Origin: Sphingobium sp052327305 | Lineage (GTDB): Bacteria > Pseudomonadota > Alphaproteobacteria > Sphingomonadales > Sphingomonadaceae | Length of the DNA stretch: 64,000 nt | Reading direction: 5' to 3' | NCBI RefSeq assembly: GCF_052327305.1 | Contig: NZ_CP182486.1 | Location: 124,001 to 188,000 of the forward strand | Shown: in pieces, positions 18,101 through 25,705 of the stretch | How positions within the stretch are numbered: the stretch's first letter is position 1 | Layout: every line of letters starts with the position of its first letter | The notes under the pieces: generated by a model | What the model saw: the letters and a program-made list of their open reading frames with translations, nothing else | What the model was told of the DNA's origin: nothing | The model's database searches: none | Translations under genes and position numbers: made by a program

Positions 18101-18558
18101 TCGGCGGCACGGTGCGCTATGTGGATAGCTCGACCGAGCGGTTGCAGGTGCGCGCGACCGGGTTGGTGGCCGGACGCCATATCATCAGCTGCAATGGCCG
18201 CCGTCTGCCGATGACGCCGACCAGCGCTCAGGGCGAGGCGGTTGCTGGCGTGCGCTACAAGGCGTGGGCACCGTCCAATTGCCTGCATCCCCTGATGCCT
18301 GCGCACGCACCGCTCACCTTCGACATTCTCGACAGCTGGAATGAGCGCTCGGTTGGCGGGTGCGTCTATCATGTCGCGCATCCCGGTGGGCGGTCCTATG
18401 ACGATGTGCCCGTCAATGGCTATGAGGCGGAAGCGCGGCGCAAGGCGCGTTTCCAGGATCATGGCCATTCGCCGGGCGCACAGCCGATGCCGTCTCTGGA
18501 GCCTGAGGGAGAGTTTCCGCTCTCGCTGGATCTGCGCCGGCCCGTGCAGCCTTTTTGA
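15181..18558 (+). CDS. Transglutaminase-DUF2126 fusion (putative amidoligase), gene 1 of the peptide-ligation operon
   Basis: The protein has 1125 aa. The N-terminal third is a bacterial transglutaminase-like protease fold: a beta-rich N-domain (about residues 3-100), then a papain-like triad Cys179 (GTGSCRDSAW), His228 (DLHAWAEIY) and Asp244 (IGLDATSG). The rest (about 275-1120) matches DUF2126, annotated in Pfam as a putative amidoligase; segments such as RLTMGGEPTFIAD, GQGKWYPGESLPRWGYSIYW and TGGGNHIVLGGGTL are characteristic. Its stop overlaps the TTG start of the ATP-grasp gene, and a second transglutaminase ends the operon. Comparative genomics of this gene set has proposed ATP-dependent peptide synthesis or tagging plus cleavage; the substrate is unknown. 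The ATG at 15181 fits homologues. Confidence 0.9.
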   Translation: MIKAGLHHLTRYNYSRPINLGPQVVRLRPAPHSRTAVPNYSLKISPANHFLNWQQDPHGNWQARIVFPEPVDHFSIEVDLLAELAIINPFDFFVDPYAEAYPFAYDPALREDLSAYFDLEPQGEAFEALYREFAGHEGRTIDFLVAINHALEQRVGYVIRMEPGVQRPEDTLTFGTGSCRDSAWLLVQLARRLGFAARFVSGYLIQMKADVEPKTGPKGPEEDFTDLHAWAEIYLPGAGWIGLDATSGLFAGEGHIPLAATPHYRSAAPVTGLAEPAEVDFRFEMSVSRIAEAVRITKPFTDARWEALLALGDAVDADLDAMDVRLTMGGEPTFIADSDFEASEWNGEAVGPTKAAYADRLIRMLREKFAPGSLLHHGQGKWYPGESLPRWGYSIYWRKDGVPIWRDPSLIAGEPMRTQESEQDDLPADVARAFIGEAAEVLGLEQEFIQPVYEDAIEWIVKEAELPANTSPTDPELEDPEVRQRFMRTFQRGLTSPVGYVLPVQRWQAAAAKTPRWKSEKWTVRRGSLFAVPGDSALGYRLPLGSLPYVPPSDYPYIHPRDTSEPRAPLADFRAQVVERGADSREVAANDRERAQASIAVEGADANAQQRVEQFIIEGAVRTAITVEPKDGYLSVFLPPVEALDDYLDLVASVEAVAERTGTPVRIEGYPPPPDPRLTVLKVTPDPGVIEVNIQPAASWRESVEITETLYDCARECRLTADKFMVDGRSIGTGGGNHIVLGGGTLLDSPFIRRPDLLKSFVIYWQRHPSLSYLFSGLFIGPTSQAPRIDEARHDSIYELEIALAQVLGPDADQPAPWVVDRLFRNLLVDVTGNTHRTEICIDKLFSPDGPTGRLGLVEFRGFEMPPDAKMSLAQQLLLRALTAWFWKAPLDGGLVRWGTALHDRFMLPHFVWSDFLGVLDDLRGAGYDFDPVWFEAQRQFRFPVHGTVEGGGVQLEISHALEPWNVLGETGAIGGTVRYVDSSTERLQVRATGLVAGRHIISCNGRRLPMTPTSAQGEAVAGVRYKAWAPSNCLHPLMPAHAPLTFDILDSWNERSVGGCVYHVAHPGGRSYDDVPVNGYEAEARRKARFQDHGHSPGAQPMPSLEPEGEFPLSLDLRRPVQPF

Positions 18559-21050
18559 TCGATCGGCTGACTGACGTGACAGACGCCTTCGCCGTGACCG
18601 ACCGGCTGCGAGACTATCCGACGGACGTCGATGCGGGCGATCTTTTCCGCCACGCGTCGGGCGCCATGGCCGAGAAATGGCTGATGATGGCCAAGGGTCT
18701 CGACGCCCTTGCCGAAGATGCCGCGATCCCCATGCAGGAGCTGGTCTCCCGGCAGATCCAGGATCTCGGCATGAGCTTCCGCATCACGGGAGATGCCGAA
18801 GAGCGCGAATGGCCGCTCAACCCGGTTCCGCTGCTGATCGGCGCGGAGGAATGGTCCGTCGTCGAGCAGGGCCTCATCCAGCGCGCGCGCCTTCTCGAAA
18901 CCGTGGTCACGGACGTCTATGGCCAGCAAAAGCTCGTGGCCGGCGGGCAGCTTCCTGCAGCTATGGTGACGGGAAGCCGGTTTTTCGCGCGAAACATGGT
19001 CGGATTGCGACCGGGCGGAAACACCTATTTGCATGTCTATGCGGCCGATCTCGCGCGCGGCCCCATGGGCCAGTGGCGCATCATTGGCGACCGGCTGCGC
19101 CTCGCCAACGGCATTGGCTACGCGCTGGAAAACCGGATCGCTCTTTCGCGCGGCACCGGCACGTTGCTCGCGGACCTCAACACGCGCCGCCTTGCGCAGT
19201 TTTTTTCTGAGCTGCGGGAAGGCATTGCCCGCGAGTGCCAGCGCGAGAACCCGCGCATTGCCTTTCTCACGCCCGGCCGGTTCAACCAGAGCTATCCCGA
19301 ACAGGCGCATCTTGCGCGATACCTCGGCTTTCCACTGGTGGAAGGGCGGGATCTCACGGTGGACGAGGACCGCCTCTATGTGCGGACGATCGCCGGACCC
19401 AAGCGGGTCGATGCGGTCTGGCGCTGGATCGACACCAACGCGCTCGACCCATTGAGTTTCGATGCGCGCTCCGCGATCGGCGTGCCCGATCTTTTCGATG
19501 CGTTTGCGCGGGGCGGACTGGAAATCGCGAACTGGCCGGGCGTCGAGCTGCTTGAGGCGCCGGCTTTCGCAGCATTCCTCCCCCGGCTGTGTCGCACGCT
19601 GCTAGGCGAGGAGCCAATCCTTCCCAATATCGCCACCTGGTGGTGCGGGCAGCCGACCGAAGCACAGACGGTTCGCGCGCGCCTCGATGAGCTCGTGATC
19701 CAGTCTGCTTTCGGCGGCGAGGTGGAGGGCGTGGTCAAGGGAGAAGCGCGACCGGGGCGCGATTTTTCAGATATAGAGAGGAAGACGCTGCTCGAGGCGA
19801 TGGACCGGCGGCCGATGGATTACTGCGCTCAGGAGATTGTGCGCCTTTCTACGACGCCGGCGCTGATTGACGAGCGCTTCCAGCCGCGCGCCTTCACGGT
19901 CCGCGCGTTCGTGGCGCGCGGATCGGACGGACTATGGACCGTGATGCCCGGCGGATTTGCGCGGCTTTCGTCCTCGGGTGAGATGTCCACGACCTTGATG
20001 GGCGAGGGCGATATCTCTGCTGACGTATGCGTCGTGGATGGGCCGGGCATCGTCCAGATGGGGCAGACAGTGCTGGGCGGCACGCCGGAAATCAGGCGAG
20101 GCGGGGGCATCCTCGCGAGCCAGCCCGCCGATAACCTCTTCTGGTTCGGCCGCTACTGCGAACGTGCGGAGATGACGGTGCGGATCATCCGGTCTATCCT
20201 CGGTAGCTCGATTGAGGTGGATGCCGCCTCAGGCCGTGCGCCTGAGGTTCGCGCGCTGCTTGTGGCCTTGCTGCGGCAATGGGGCGCGGTCGCGGCGAGC
20301 GATATGTCGTTGGGGACGGCGCAGATCTGTCGCGCGGCGCTTTCCGAAGGTTCGGCGCCCAGTGGCGTGCCTGCGCTGCTCAACCGCGTGCGGCAGAACG
20401 GCCTGTCGTTGCGCGATCGCTTTGCGCTGGATTTCTGGCGTATCGCGAGCCGACCGGCGCCCGCGCTCCAGTCCGATCGGCCAGGCCTCCTCTTGAGAGC
20501 GGCGCGAGACCTGATCGAGCGTTTCAGCGCCCTCTCGGGCCTTGTCGCAGAAGATATGGTGCAAGGCCCGGTCCGTCATTTTCTTGAAATGGGTCGGCGG
20601 ATCGAGCGTGCGATCGGCACCTGCCGCGTCGTACGCCAGCTTGCTCAGGGCAGCAACGAGCCTGATGCACTTAATGTGCTGCTCGACCTGAGCGACAGTC
20701 AGATCACCTATCGCACCCGCTACCTTTCGGGAGCCATGCGCGATCCTGTATATGATCTCGTGCTTCTCGATCCGGACAATCCCCGTTCGCTGCTATTCCA
20801 GATCGAGGCGCTGAACCGTCATCTGGAGGCGCAACCGCGACTGACGGAGGGCAATCTTCCAGAACAGCCGCTTCGCGAAGCGCGGGCGGCGTTGGCTCCG
20901 TTCCTCGGTCTCTCGGTTGCGGATTTCGATCTGGCTCTCATCGATACCACGGAGTCTCGCTTGCTGGCGCTTTCAGAGGCGATTTCCGCCCGCTTCTTCC
21001 TCCCCTATGAGCGCCCGCAGAGCGTCATCCGGAGCAGCACGATCGGATGA
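18555..21050 (+). CDS. Circularly permuted type 2 ATP-grasp protein with C-terminal alpha-E domain, gene 2
   Basis: An 831-aa fusion. The first about 480 residues match the circularly permuted ATP-grasp family (segments VTDVYGQQKLVAGGQLPAAM, NGIGYALENRIALSR, VEGRDLTVDEDRLYVR and PGGFARLSSSGEMSTTLMG in order). The last about 310 residues (from NLFWFGRYCERAEMTVRII) are the helical alpha-E domain. ATP-grasp enzymes form amide bonds through acyl-phosphates, so this is the presumed ligase. In many genomes the two halves are separate genes; here they are fused. TTG 18555 overlaps the preceding stop (TTGA); a GTG at 18576 is an alternative. The 3' end overlaps the next ATG by 4 nt. Confidence 0.9.
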   Translation: MIDRLTDVTDAFAVTDRLRDYPTDVDAGDLFRHASGAMAEKWLMMAKGLDALAEDAAIPMQELVSRQIQDLGMSFRITGDAEEREWPLNPVPLLIGAEEWSVVEQGLIQRARLLETVVTDVYGQQKLVAGGQLPAAMVTGSRFFARNMVGLRPGGNTYLHVYAADLARGPMGQWRIIGDRLRLANGIGYALENRIALSRGTGTLLADLNTRRLAQFFSELREGIARECQRENPRIAFLTPGRFNQSYPEQAHLARYLGFPLVEGRDLTVDEDRLYVRTIAGPKRVDAVWRWIDTNALDPLSFDARSAIGVPDLFDAFARGGLEIANWPGVELLEAPAFAAFLPRLCRTLLGEEPILPNIATWWCGQPTEAQTVRARLDELVIQSAFGGEVEGVVKGEARPGRDFSDIERKTLLEAMDRRPMDYCAQEIVRLSTTPALIDERFQPRAFTVRAFVARGSDGLWTVMPGGFARLSSSGEMSTTLMGEGDISADVCVVDGPGIVQMGQTVLGGTPEIRRGGGILASQPADNLFWFGRYCERAEMTVRIIRSILGSSIEVDAASGRAPEVRALLVALLRQWGAVAASDMSLGTAQICRAALSEGSAPSGVPALLNRVRQNGLSLRDRFALDFWRIASRPAPALQSDRPGLLLRAARDLIERFSALSGLVAEDMVQGPVRHFLEMGRRIERAIGTCRVVRQLAQGSNEPDALNVLLDLSDSQITYRTRYLSGAMRDPVYDLVLLDPDNPRSLLFQIEALNRHLEAQPRLTEGNLPEQPLREARAALAPFLGLSVADFDLALIDTTESRLLALSEAISARFFLPYERPQSVIRSSTIG

Positions 21051-21925
21051 TGTACCGCGTCCGCCATCTCACAACTGTCGATTATGCCGGCCGCGTCCGC
21101 CTCGCCCGTTTCAACGTGCGCCTGAAGCCAGTCTCCTGGCCGGGGCAGACACTTCAGGATTTTTCGCTGACCATCGACCCGCAGCCATCGACCATGCAGG
21201 AGGAGTTTGGCCCGTTCATGGTGAGCCGGAGCCGGCTCACGATCCGCGATCCCCTTACACGGCTCAGCATCGAGACCCGCTTTCGTGTGGAAGTGGCGCA
21301 ACAATCCTTCATGCGGGACATGATGGACGGCCCGACAGTCTCCGAGATTCGGCGGCGCGCGCTTACCCATGGCGATCTTTCAGCACTGGGACCGGCGAGC
21401 TACCTCTATGCGTCTCCGCTTATTGGCAGTTCAGCGGAAATCGGGGATTGGGCGCAGGCCTATTTCTCGCCCGACCAGACGATCGTTGCCTCCGCGCGCG
21501 CTCTGATGGAGGCGATCCACCGGGAATTTGCATACGACGCTCAGGCCACCGTTATCGACACGCCGCCTGTCGACGCGTTTCGCCAGCGCAGGGGGGTGTG
21601 CCAGGACTTCGCACATGTGATGATCGCGGCCGCGCGGGCACATGGCATACCGGCGGGCTATGTGAGCGGCTATCTTCGCACGATCCCGCCGCCCGGCAAG
21701 GCCCGGCTGGTGGGGGCGGACGCCATGCATGCGTGGGCCAACATCTGGTGCGGGGATGATCTGGGCTGGATCGGCTTCGATCCGACGAACAACGCGCTTG
21801 CTCAGGACGACCATATCTTCGTCGCGATGGGGCGGGATTATTCGGATGTGGCGCCGCTCGACGGCGTATTCCACGGTGGGGTCGGGCAAAAGATGACCGT
21901 AGCGGTCGATGTCGAGCCGATCTGA
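21047..21925 (+). CDS. Transglutaminase-like protease, gene 3 of the peptide-ligation operon
   Basis: The 292-aa protein has an N-terminal beta domain (about residues 1-90, starting MMYRVRHLTTVDY) and a transglutaminase-like catalytic core. The triad is Cys185 (RGVCQDFAH), His228 (DAMHAWANIW) and Asp245 (IGFDPTNN). The bacterial version usually acts as a cysteine peptidase or amidase rather than a cross-linker. Its ATG overlaps the stop of the ATP-grasp/alpha-E gene (ATGA), so the three genes are translationally coupled. The operon ends here; a tRNA-Pro on the opposite strand follows. An Anbu-type proteasome-like peptidase, often linked to this set elsewhere, is not in the window. Confidence 0.9.
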   Translation: MMYRVRHLTTVDYAGRVRLARFNVRLKPVSWPGQTLQDFSLTIDPQPSTMQEEFGPFMVSRSRLTIRDPLTRLSIETRFRVEVAQQSFMRDMMDGPTVSEIRRRALTHGDLSALGPASYLYASPLIGSSAEIGDWAQAYFSPDQTIVASARALMEAIHREFAYDAQATVIDTPPVDAFRQRRGVCQDFAHVMIAAARAHGIPAGYVSGYLRTIPPPGKARLVGADAMHAWANIWCGDDLGWIGFDPTNNALAQDDHIFVAMGRDYSDVAPLDGVFHGGVGQKMTVAVDVEPI

Positions 21926-22002
21926 TCGGCTCGTCAGACGCATCTGGCTTGGTGGATGGGCGACCGCCGAAGCGGTCGCCATATCGAGCAAAAGAGAGAA
22001 AT

Positions 22003-22079
22003 TGGTCGGGGAAAGAGGATTCGAACCTCCGGCCCCTGCCTCCCGAAGACAGTGCTCTACCAGGCTGAGCTATTCCCCG
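22003..22079 (-). tRNA. tRNA-Pro (anticodon CGG)
   Basis: Read on the minus strand, the 77-nt sequence starts CGGGGAATAGCTC, with a D-arm AGCTCAGCCTGGTAGAGC. The anticodon arm CTGTC-TTCGGGA-GGCAG exposes CGG, the T-arm contains GGTTCGAATCC, and the encoded end is CCCCGACCA. The acceptor stem CGGGGA pairs with TCCCCG. The CCA tail is encoded. It decodes CCG, a frequent Pro codon in GC-rich genomes. It lies convergently between the transglutaminase operon and thyA. Confidence 0.96.
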
Positions 22080-22313
22080 ACCGGACCCGGCGCATCGCTG
22101 CGCCGGCAAGGCAGGCGAGCCCTATAGGGGTGGTCGCACCGGGGCGCAAGCCGCGTGCACCGCTTTTTTCAAACCGATCCTGCCAGCGCGAAACCAGCCC
22201 GAGCCTGGATTCATATGGAGGCGAAATACGGCGAGCAAGCGTCTCAAACATGCTGCCTATTCTCCGTTCCCCAGCTATGCGCCGGTGCTATGCCGTCGGT
22301 GAAGGAGTCGCGC

Positions 22314-23252
22314 GTGCCCCATTATGAGCAGCAGTATCTTGATCTCATGGCGCGGATCTGGCGCGAGGGCCATGAGCGCGTCGACCGGACGGGCGTCGGC
22401 ACGCGATCGATCATGGGTGCGACCATGCGTTTCGACCTCGCGGATGACGCTGTGCCTCTTCTCACCACGAAGCGGGTCTACTGGAAAGCTGCGGCGCGCG
22501 AGATGCTCTGGTTCCTGAGTGGCGAGACGAACATCCGGCCGCTCGTGGCGCAGGGTGTGCATATCTGGACCGACTGGCCGCTCGACAGCTACCGCCGCGC
22601 AACGGGCGAGGCGATCTCCATGGAGGATTTCGAGGCCTGTATCCTTGCCGACGATGATTTCGCTGCACGCTGGGGCGATCTGGGCCCGGTCTATGGGCGG
22701 CAATGGGTGGACTGGCCGCGCTACGAGGCAGTGCCGGAGGCTGGCGAGCGGCTCTATCGCAGGTCAGCGCGCGGCGAGGGGCATAATCAGATTGCCGGGC
22801 TTGTCGAGGCTATTCGCACCAATCCGGGTTCCCGGCGGCTGCTCTTTACCGGCTGGAATGTCGACGAACTGGCCGGCATGGCGCTGCCGCCCTGCCACAT
22901 GACCTATCAGTTCCATGTCGCGGGCGGGTGCCTCTCCGCGCTGCTTTTTCAGCGTAGCGCGGACGTGGTGCTGGGCGTGCCGTTCAACATTTTTGGGCTA
23001 GCGCTTATCACCCGGATGCTGGCGCAGCAGTGCGATTTGGAGCCCGGCGAGATCATATGGAACGGCGGGGACGTTCATCTTTACATGAACCATGCGGCGC
23101 TGATCGAGGAGCAACTGCGTCGAGAACCCGCAGGTGCGCCACTGCTGCGCTTGGTCCGACGGCCCGCCACGATCTTCGATTATGCGATCGAGGATTTCGT
23201 CGTGGAAGATTATCACCCTCAGGCGCATATTTCGGCGCCCGTGGCGGTCTGA
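22314..23252 (+). CDS. thyA: Thymidylate synthase ThyA
   Basis: The 312-aa folate-dependent enzyme converts dUMP to dTMP. Signatures: DRTGVGTRSIMGATMRFDL near the N-terminus, RPLVAQGVHIWTDW, GDLGPVYGRQWVDW, the active-site Cys in ALPPCHMTYQFHV, LFQRSADVVLGVPFNI and the C-terminal AHISAPVAV. An insertion typical of longer bacterial ThyA proteins is present (about residues 85-130). The frame is open from 22155 and an ATG lies at 22290, but GTG 22314 has a GAAGGAG ribosome site 6 nt upstream and gives the conserved N-terminus, so I prefer it. No dihydrofolate reductase gene is adjacent. Confidence 0.95.
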   Translation: MPHYEQQYLDLMARIWREGHERVDRTGVGTRSIMGATMRFDLADDAVPLLTTKRVYWKAAAREMLWFLSGETNIRPLVAQGVHIWTDWPLDSYRRATGEAISMEDFEACILADDDFAARWGDLGPVYGRQWVDWPRYEAVPEAGERLYRRSARGEGHNQIAGLVEAIRTNPGSRRLLFTGWNVDELAGMALPPCHMTYQFHVAGGCLSALLFQRSADVVLGVPFNIFGLALITRMLAQQCDLEPGEIIWNGGDVHLYMNHAALIEEQLRREPAGAPLLRLVRRPATIFDYAIEDFVVEDYHPQAHISAPVAV

Positions 23253-23292
23253 GCCTCGGAACCCGATGGAGCGGGGCGATTTGAACGCTTGA

Positions 23293-23321
23293 TTGCCAAG
23301 GCGTGTAGTGTGTAATATAAT
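23293..23321 (+). promoter_or_regulatory. Sigma-70-type promoter of the BCKDH operon
   Basis: TTGCCA at 23293-23298 and a perfect TATAAT at 23316-23321 are separated by 17 nt, a consensus-like housekeeping promoter 64 nt upstream of the E1-alpha start. A 13-nt palindrome GTAATATAATTAC (23312-23324) overlaps the -10 box and could be an operator. Seen: boxes, spacing and palindrome. Inferred: use in vivo and repression. Confidence 0.6.
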
Positions 23322-23384
23322 TACTCGGTAAGGAAACAAAAGAAGAAGCCCGGTTTGCCCGAAATGCGCCGGGAAGGAGAGCCG

Positions 23385-24668
23385 ATGACGCAGGACGGGA
23401 AGGACCAGTCCGATGGCACCAATCTGCCGCGCCTTGCGCTGCATGTGCCCGAGCCACCGGCGCGCCCCGGCGAGGATGCCGACTTTTCCGCTTTCGATGT
23501 GTTGCCCGCTGGCGAGACCCGCCGCCCCGACGAGTCCTCAAAGCCCGCAGACATGGCCGATCTCGCTTATGGCCTTGTGCGGGTTCTGGATGCGGAAGCG
23601 CGCGCGGTCGGGCCATGGGCGCCCGGCCTTGCCCCGGACGTGATGCTGCGGATGCTGCGCGCCATGGCGCTCACGCGGGCGTTTGACGAGCGCATGTTCC
23701 GCGCGCAACGACAGGGCAAGACCAGCTTTTACATGAAATCCACTGGCGAGGAGGCCGTGTCCGTGGCGGCCGTCATGGCAATGGCGGAGGGCGACATGTG
23801 CTTCCCCAGCTACCGCCAGCAGGGGATTCTCATTACGCGCGGCTGGCCACTGGTCGAGATGATGAATCAGATCTACTCGAACAGGGGCGACCGGCTGCAG
23901 GGCCGCCAGCTTCCCATCATGTACTCGGTGAAGAGCCACGGCTTCTTTTCCATCTCCGGCAACCTCACGACTCAGTATCCGCAGGCCGTGGGCTGGGCGA
24001 TGGCGAGCGCGGTCAAAGGGGACACGCGCATTGCCGCCACATGGTGCGGTGAGGGATCGACGGCCGAGGGCGATTTCCACTCCGCTTGCACCTTCGCGGC
24101 GGTTTATCGCGCGCCGGTCATCCTCAATATCGTCAACAATCAGTGGGCGATCAGCAGCTTCTCCGGCTTTGCTGGCGCCGAAGCGACCACCTTCGCGGCA
24201 CGTGGCGTCGGTTACGGCATTGCGAGTCTGCGGATAGACGGCAATGATCCGCTCGCGGTCTATGCCGCGACCCGCTGGGCGGCGGATCGCGCGCGGGCCA
24301 ATGCCGGACCGACCCTGATCGAGCATTTCACCTATCGCGTGGAAGGACACAGCACGTCCGACGATCCCACGCAGTATCGCTCCGCTATGGAAGCGACGGC
24401 ATGGCCATTGGGTGATCCGATCCGGCGCCTCAAGGATCATCTCATCAGCTTGGGTGTGTGGGATGAGGAGAGACAGGCTGCGATGGACCGGGACGTCGCC
24501 GAGGAAGTGAAAGCCGCCGCGCGCGAAGCGGAGAAGAACGGGATTCTGGGCCACGGCCTCCACCAGCCCTTCGAGACGATGTTCGAGGGCGTTTACGAGG
24601 AGATGCCCTGGCATCTGAAGGAGCAGCAGGCGCAGATGCTGGCCGAGCGCAAGGCGGCCGGGATATGA
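23385..24668 (+). CDS. bkdA1: Branched-chain 2-oxoacid dehydrogenase E1 component, alpha subunit
   Basis: The 427-aa alpha subunit of the thiamine-diphosphate-dependent decarboxylase acts on the 2-oxoacids of Leu, Ile and Val. Evidence: the cofactor motif GEGSTAEGDF (residues 222-231) ending in NNQWAIS (251-257), the substrate-channel segment MYSVKSHGFFSISGNLTTQYPQAVG, and RVEGHSTSDDPTQYRS near the phosphorylation-loop region of eukaryotic homologues. An N-terminal extension of about 75 residues precedes the catalytic fold, as in other bacterial BCKDH E1-alpha proteins. Start at 23385 chosen for the strong GGAAGGAGA site just upstream. First gene of E1a-E1b-E2; overlaps E1-beta by 4 nt. Confidence 0.93.
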   Translation: MTQDGKDQSDGTNLPRLALHVPEPPARPGEDADFSAFDVLPAGETRRPDESSKPADMADLAYGLVRVLDAEARAVGPWAPGLAPDVMLRMLRAMALTRAFDERMFRAQRQGKTSFYMKSTGEEAVSVAAVMAMAEGDMCFPSYRQQGILITRGWPLVEMMNQIYSNRGDRLQGRQLPIMYSVKSHGFFSISGNLTTQYPQAVGWAMASAVKGDTRIAATWCGEGSTAEGDFHSACTFAAVYRAPVILNIVNNQWAISSFSGFAGAEATTFAARGVGYGIASLRIDGNDPLAVYAATRWAADRARANAGPTLIEHFTYRVEGHSTSDDPTQYRSAMEATAWPLGDPIRRLKDHLISLGVWDEERQAAMDRDVAEEVKAAAREAEKNGILGHGLHQPFETMFEGVYEEMPWHLKEQQAQMLAERKAAGI

Positions 24669-25702
24669 GCGGGGTCGCCGCCCCGGCGAGCCGCTCGCTC
24701 AACATGATCCAGGCGATCAACGAGGCGCTGGACGTGATGCTCGCGCGCGACCCGGACGTGGTCGTGTTCGGCGAAGATGTCGGCTATTTCGGCGGGGTTT
24801 TCCGCGCGACGTCGGGCCTGCAGAAGGCCCATGGCAAAACCCGCGTGTTTGATACGCCGATCACCGAATGCGGCATCATCGGCGTTGCTGTCGGCATGGG
24901 GGCCTATGGCTTGCGGCCGGTCCCGGAAATCCAGTTCGCGGACTATATCTATCCCGCGCTCGATCAGCTCGTGTCGGAAGCGGCGCGGCTGCGCTACCGT
25001 TCGGCGGGGGATTTTACGGCGCCGATCACGGTGCGATCGCCCTTTGGCGGAGGCATTTTCGGCGGGCAGACCCATAGCCAGTCCCCGGAAGGCATCTTCA
25101 CCCATTGCTCCGGGCTCAAGACCGTCATTCCCGCGACGCCCTATGACGCCAAGGGGCTGCTGATTGCCGCGATCGAGGATAATGATCCGGTCATCTTCTT
25201 CGAGCCCAAGCGGATTTATAACGGCCCATTCGATGGGCACTACGACCGACCCGCGAAAAGTTGGGCGGGGCATCCGGATGCTCATGTTCCGGAGGGCCAT
25301 TATCGCGTCGAACTCGGTAAAGCGCGGACGGTGCGGCAAGGGGAGGCCGTTACTATCCTGTGCTACGGCACGATGGTCCATGTCGTCGCCAACACGGTCG
25401 CGGAGCTGGGCGTTGATGCCGAGATCGTCGACCTGCGGACCTTGCTGCCGCTCGACATCGATAGCATCGAAGCGTCGGTGAAAAAGACCGGACGCTGTCT
25501 CATCGTGCACGAGGCGACGCGGACCAGTGGCTTTGGCGCGGAGCTCTCGGCGCTGGTTCAGGAGCGCTGCTTTTATCATCTCGAAGCGCCGATCGAGCGC
25601 GTGACTGGCTTCGATACGCCTTATCCCCACAGCCTCGAATGGGCCTATTTCCCCGGCCCGGTGCGCATCGGCGCGGCGCTGACCAAGATCATGAAAGAGT
25701 AG
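24665..25702 (+). CDS. bkdA2: Branched-chain 2-oxoacid dehydrogenase E1 component, beta subunit
   Basis: The 345-aa beta subunit completes the E1 heterotetramer. Signatures: NMIQAINEALDVMLARDPDVVVFGEDVGYFGGVFRAT in spaced form near the N-terminus, FDTPITECGIIGVAVGMGAYG, the EIQFADYIYPALDQLVSEAAR segment, and TVIPATPYDAKGLL. The C-terminal transketolase-like domain (DAEIVDLRTLLPLD; HSLEWAYFPGPVRI) is complete. Its ATG lies in the stop codon of the alpha subunit gene (ATGA), and E2 begins 3 nt after its own stop, so equimolar translation is likely. Confidence 0.95.
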   Translation: MSGVAAPASRSLNMIQAINEALDVMLARDPDVVVFGEDVGYFGGVFRATSGLQKAHGKTRVFDTPITECGIIGVAVGMGAYGLRPVPEIQFADYIYPALDQLVSEAARLRYRSAGDFTAPITVRSPFGGGIFGGQTHSQSPEGIFTHCSGLKTVIPATPYDAKGLLIAAIEDNDPVIFFEPKRIYNGPFDGHYDRPAKSWAGHPDAHVPEGHYRVELGKARTVRQGEAVTILCYGTMVHVVANTVAELGVDAEIVDLRTLLPLDIDSIEASVKKTGRCLIVHEATRTSGFGAELSALVQERCFYHLEAPIERVTGFDTPYPHSLEWAYFPGPVRIGAALTKIMKE

Positions 25703-25705
25703 AGC

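Noticed and set aside
21926..22079. tRNA-Pro as an integration site for a genomic island
   Set aside because: No integrase gene and no direct repeat of the tRNA 3' end were seen nearby; flanking genes are housekeeping.
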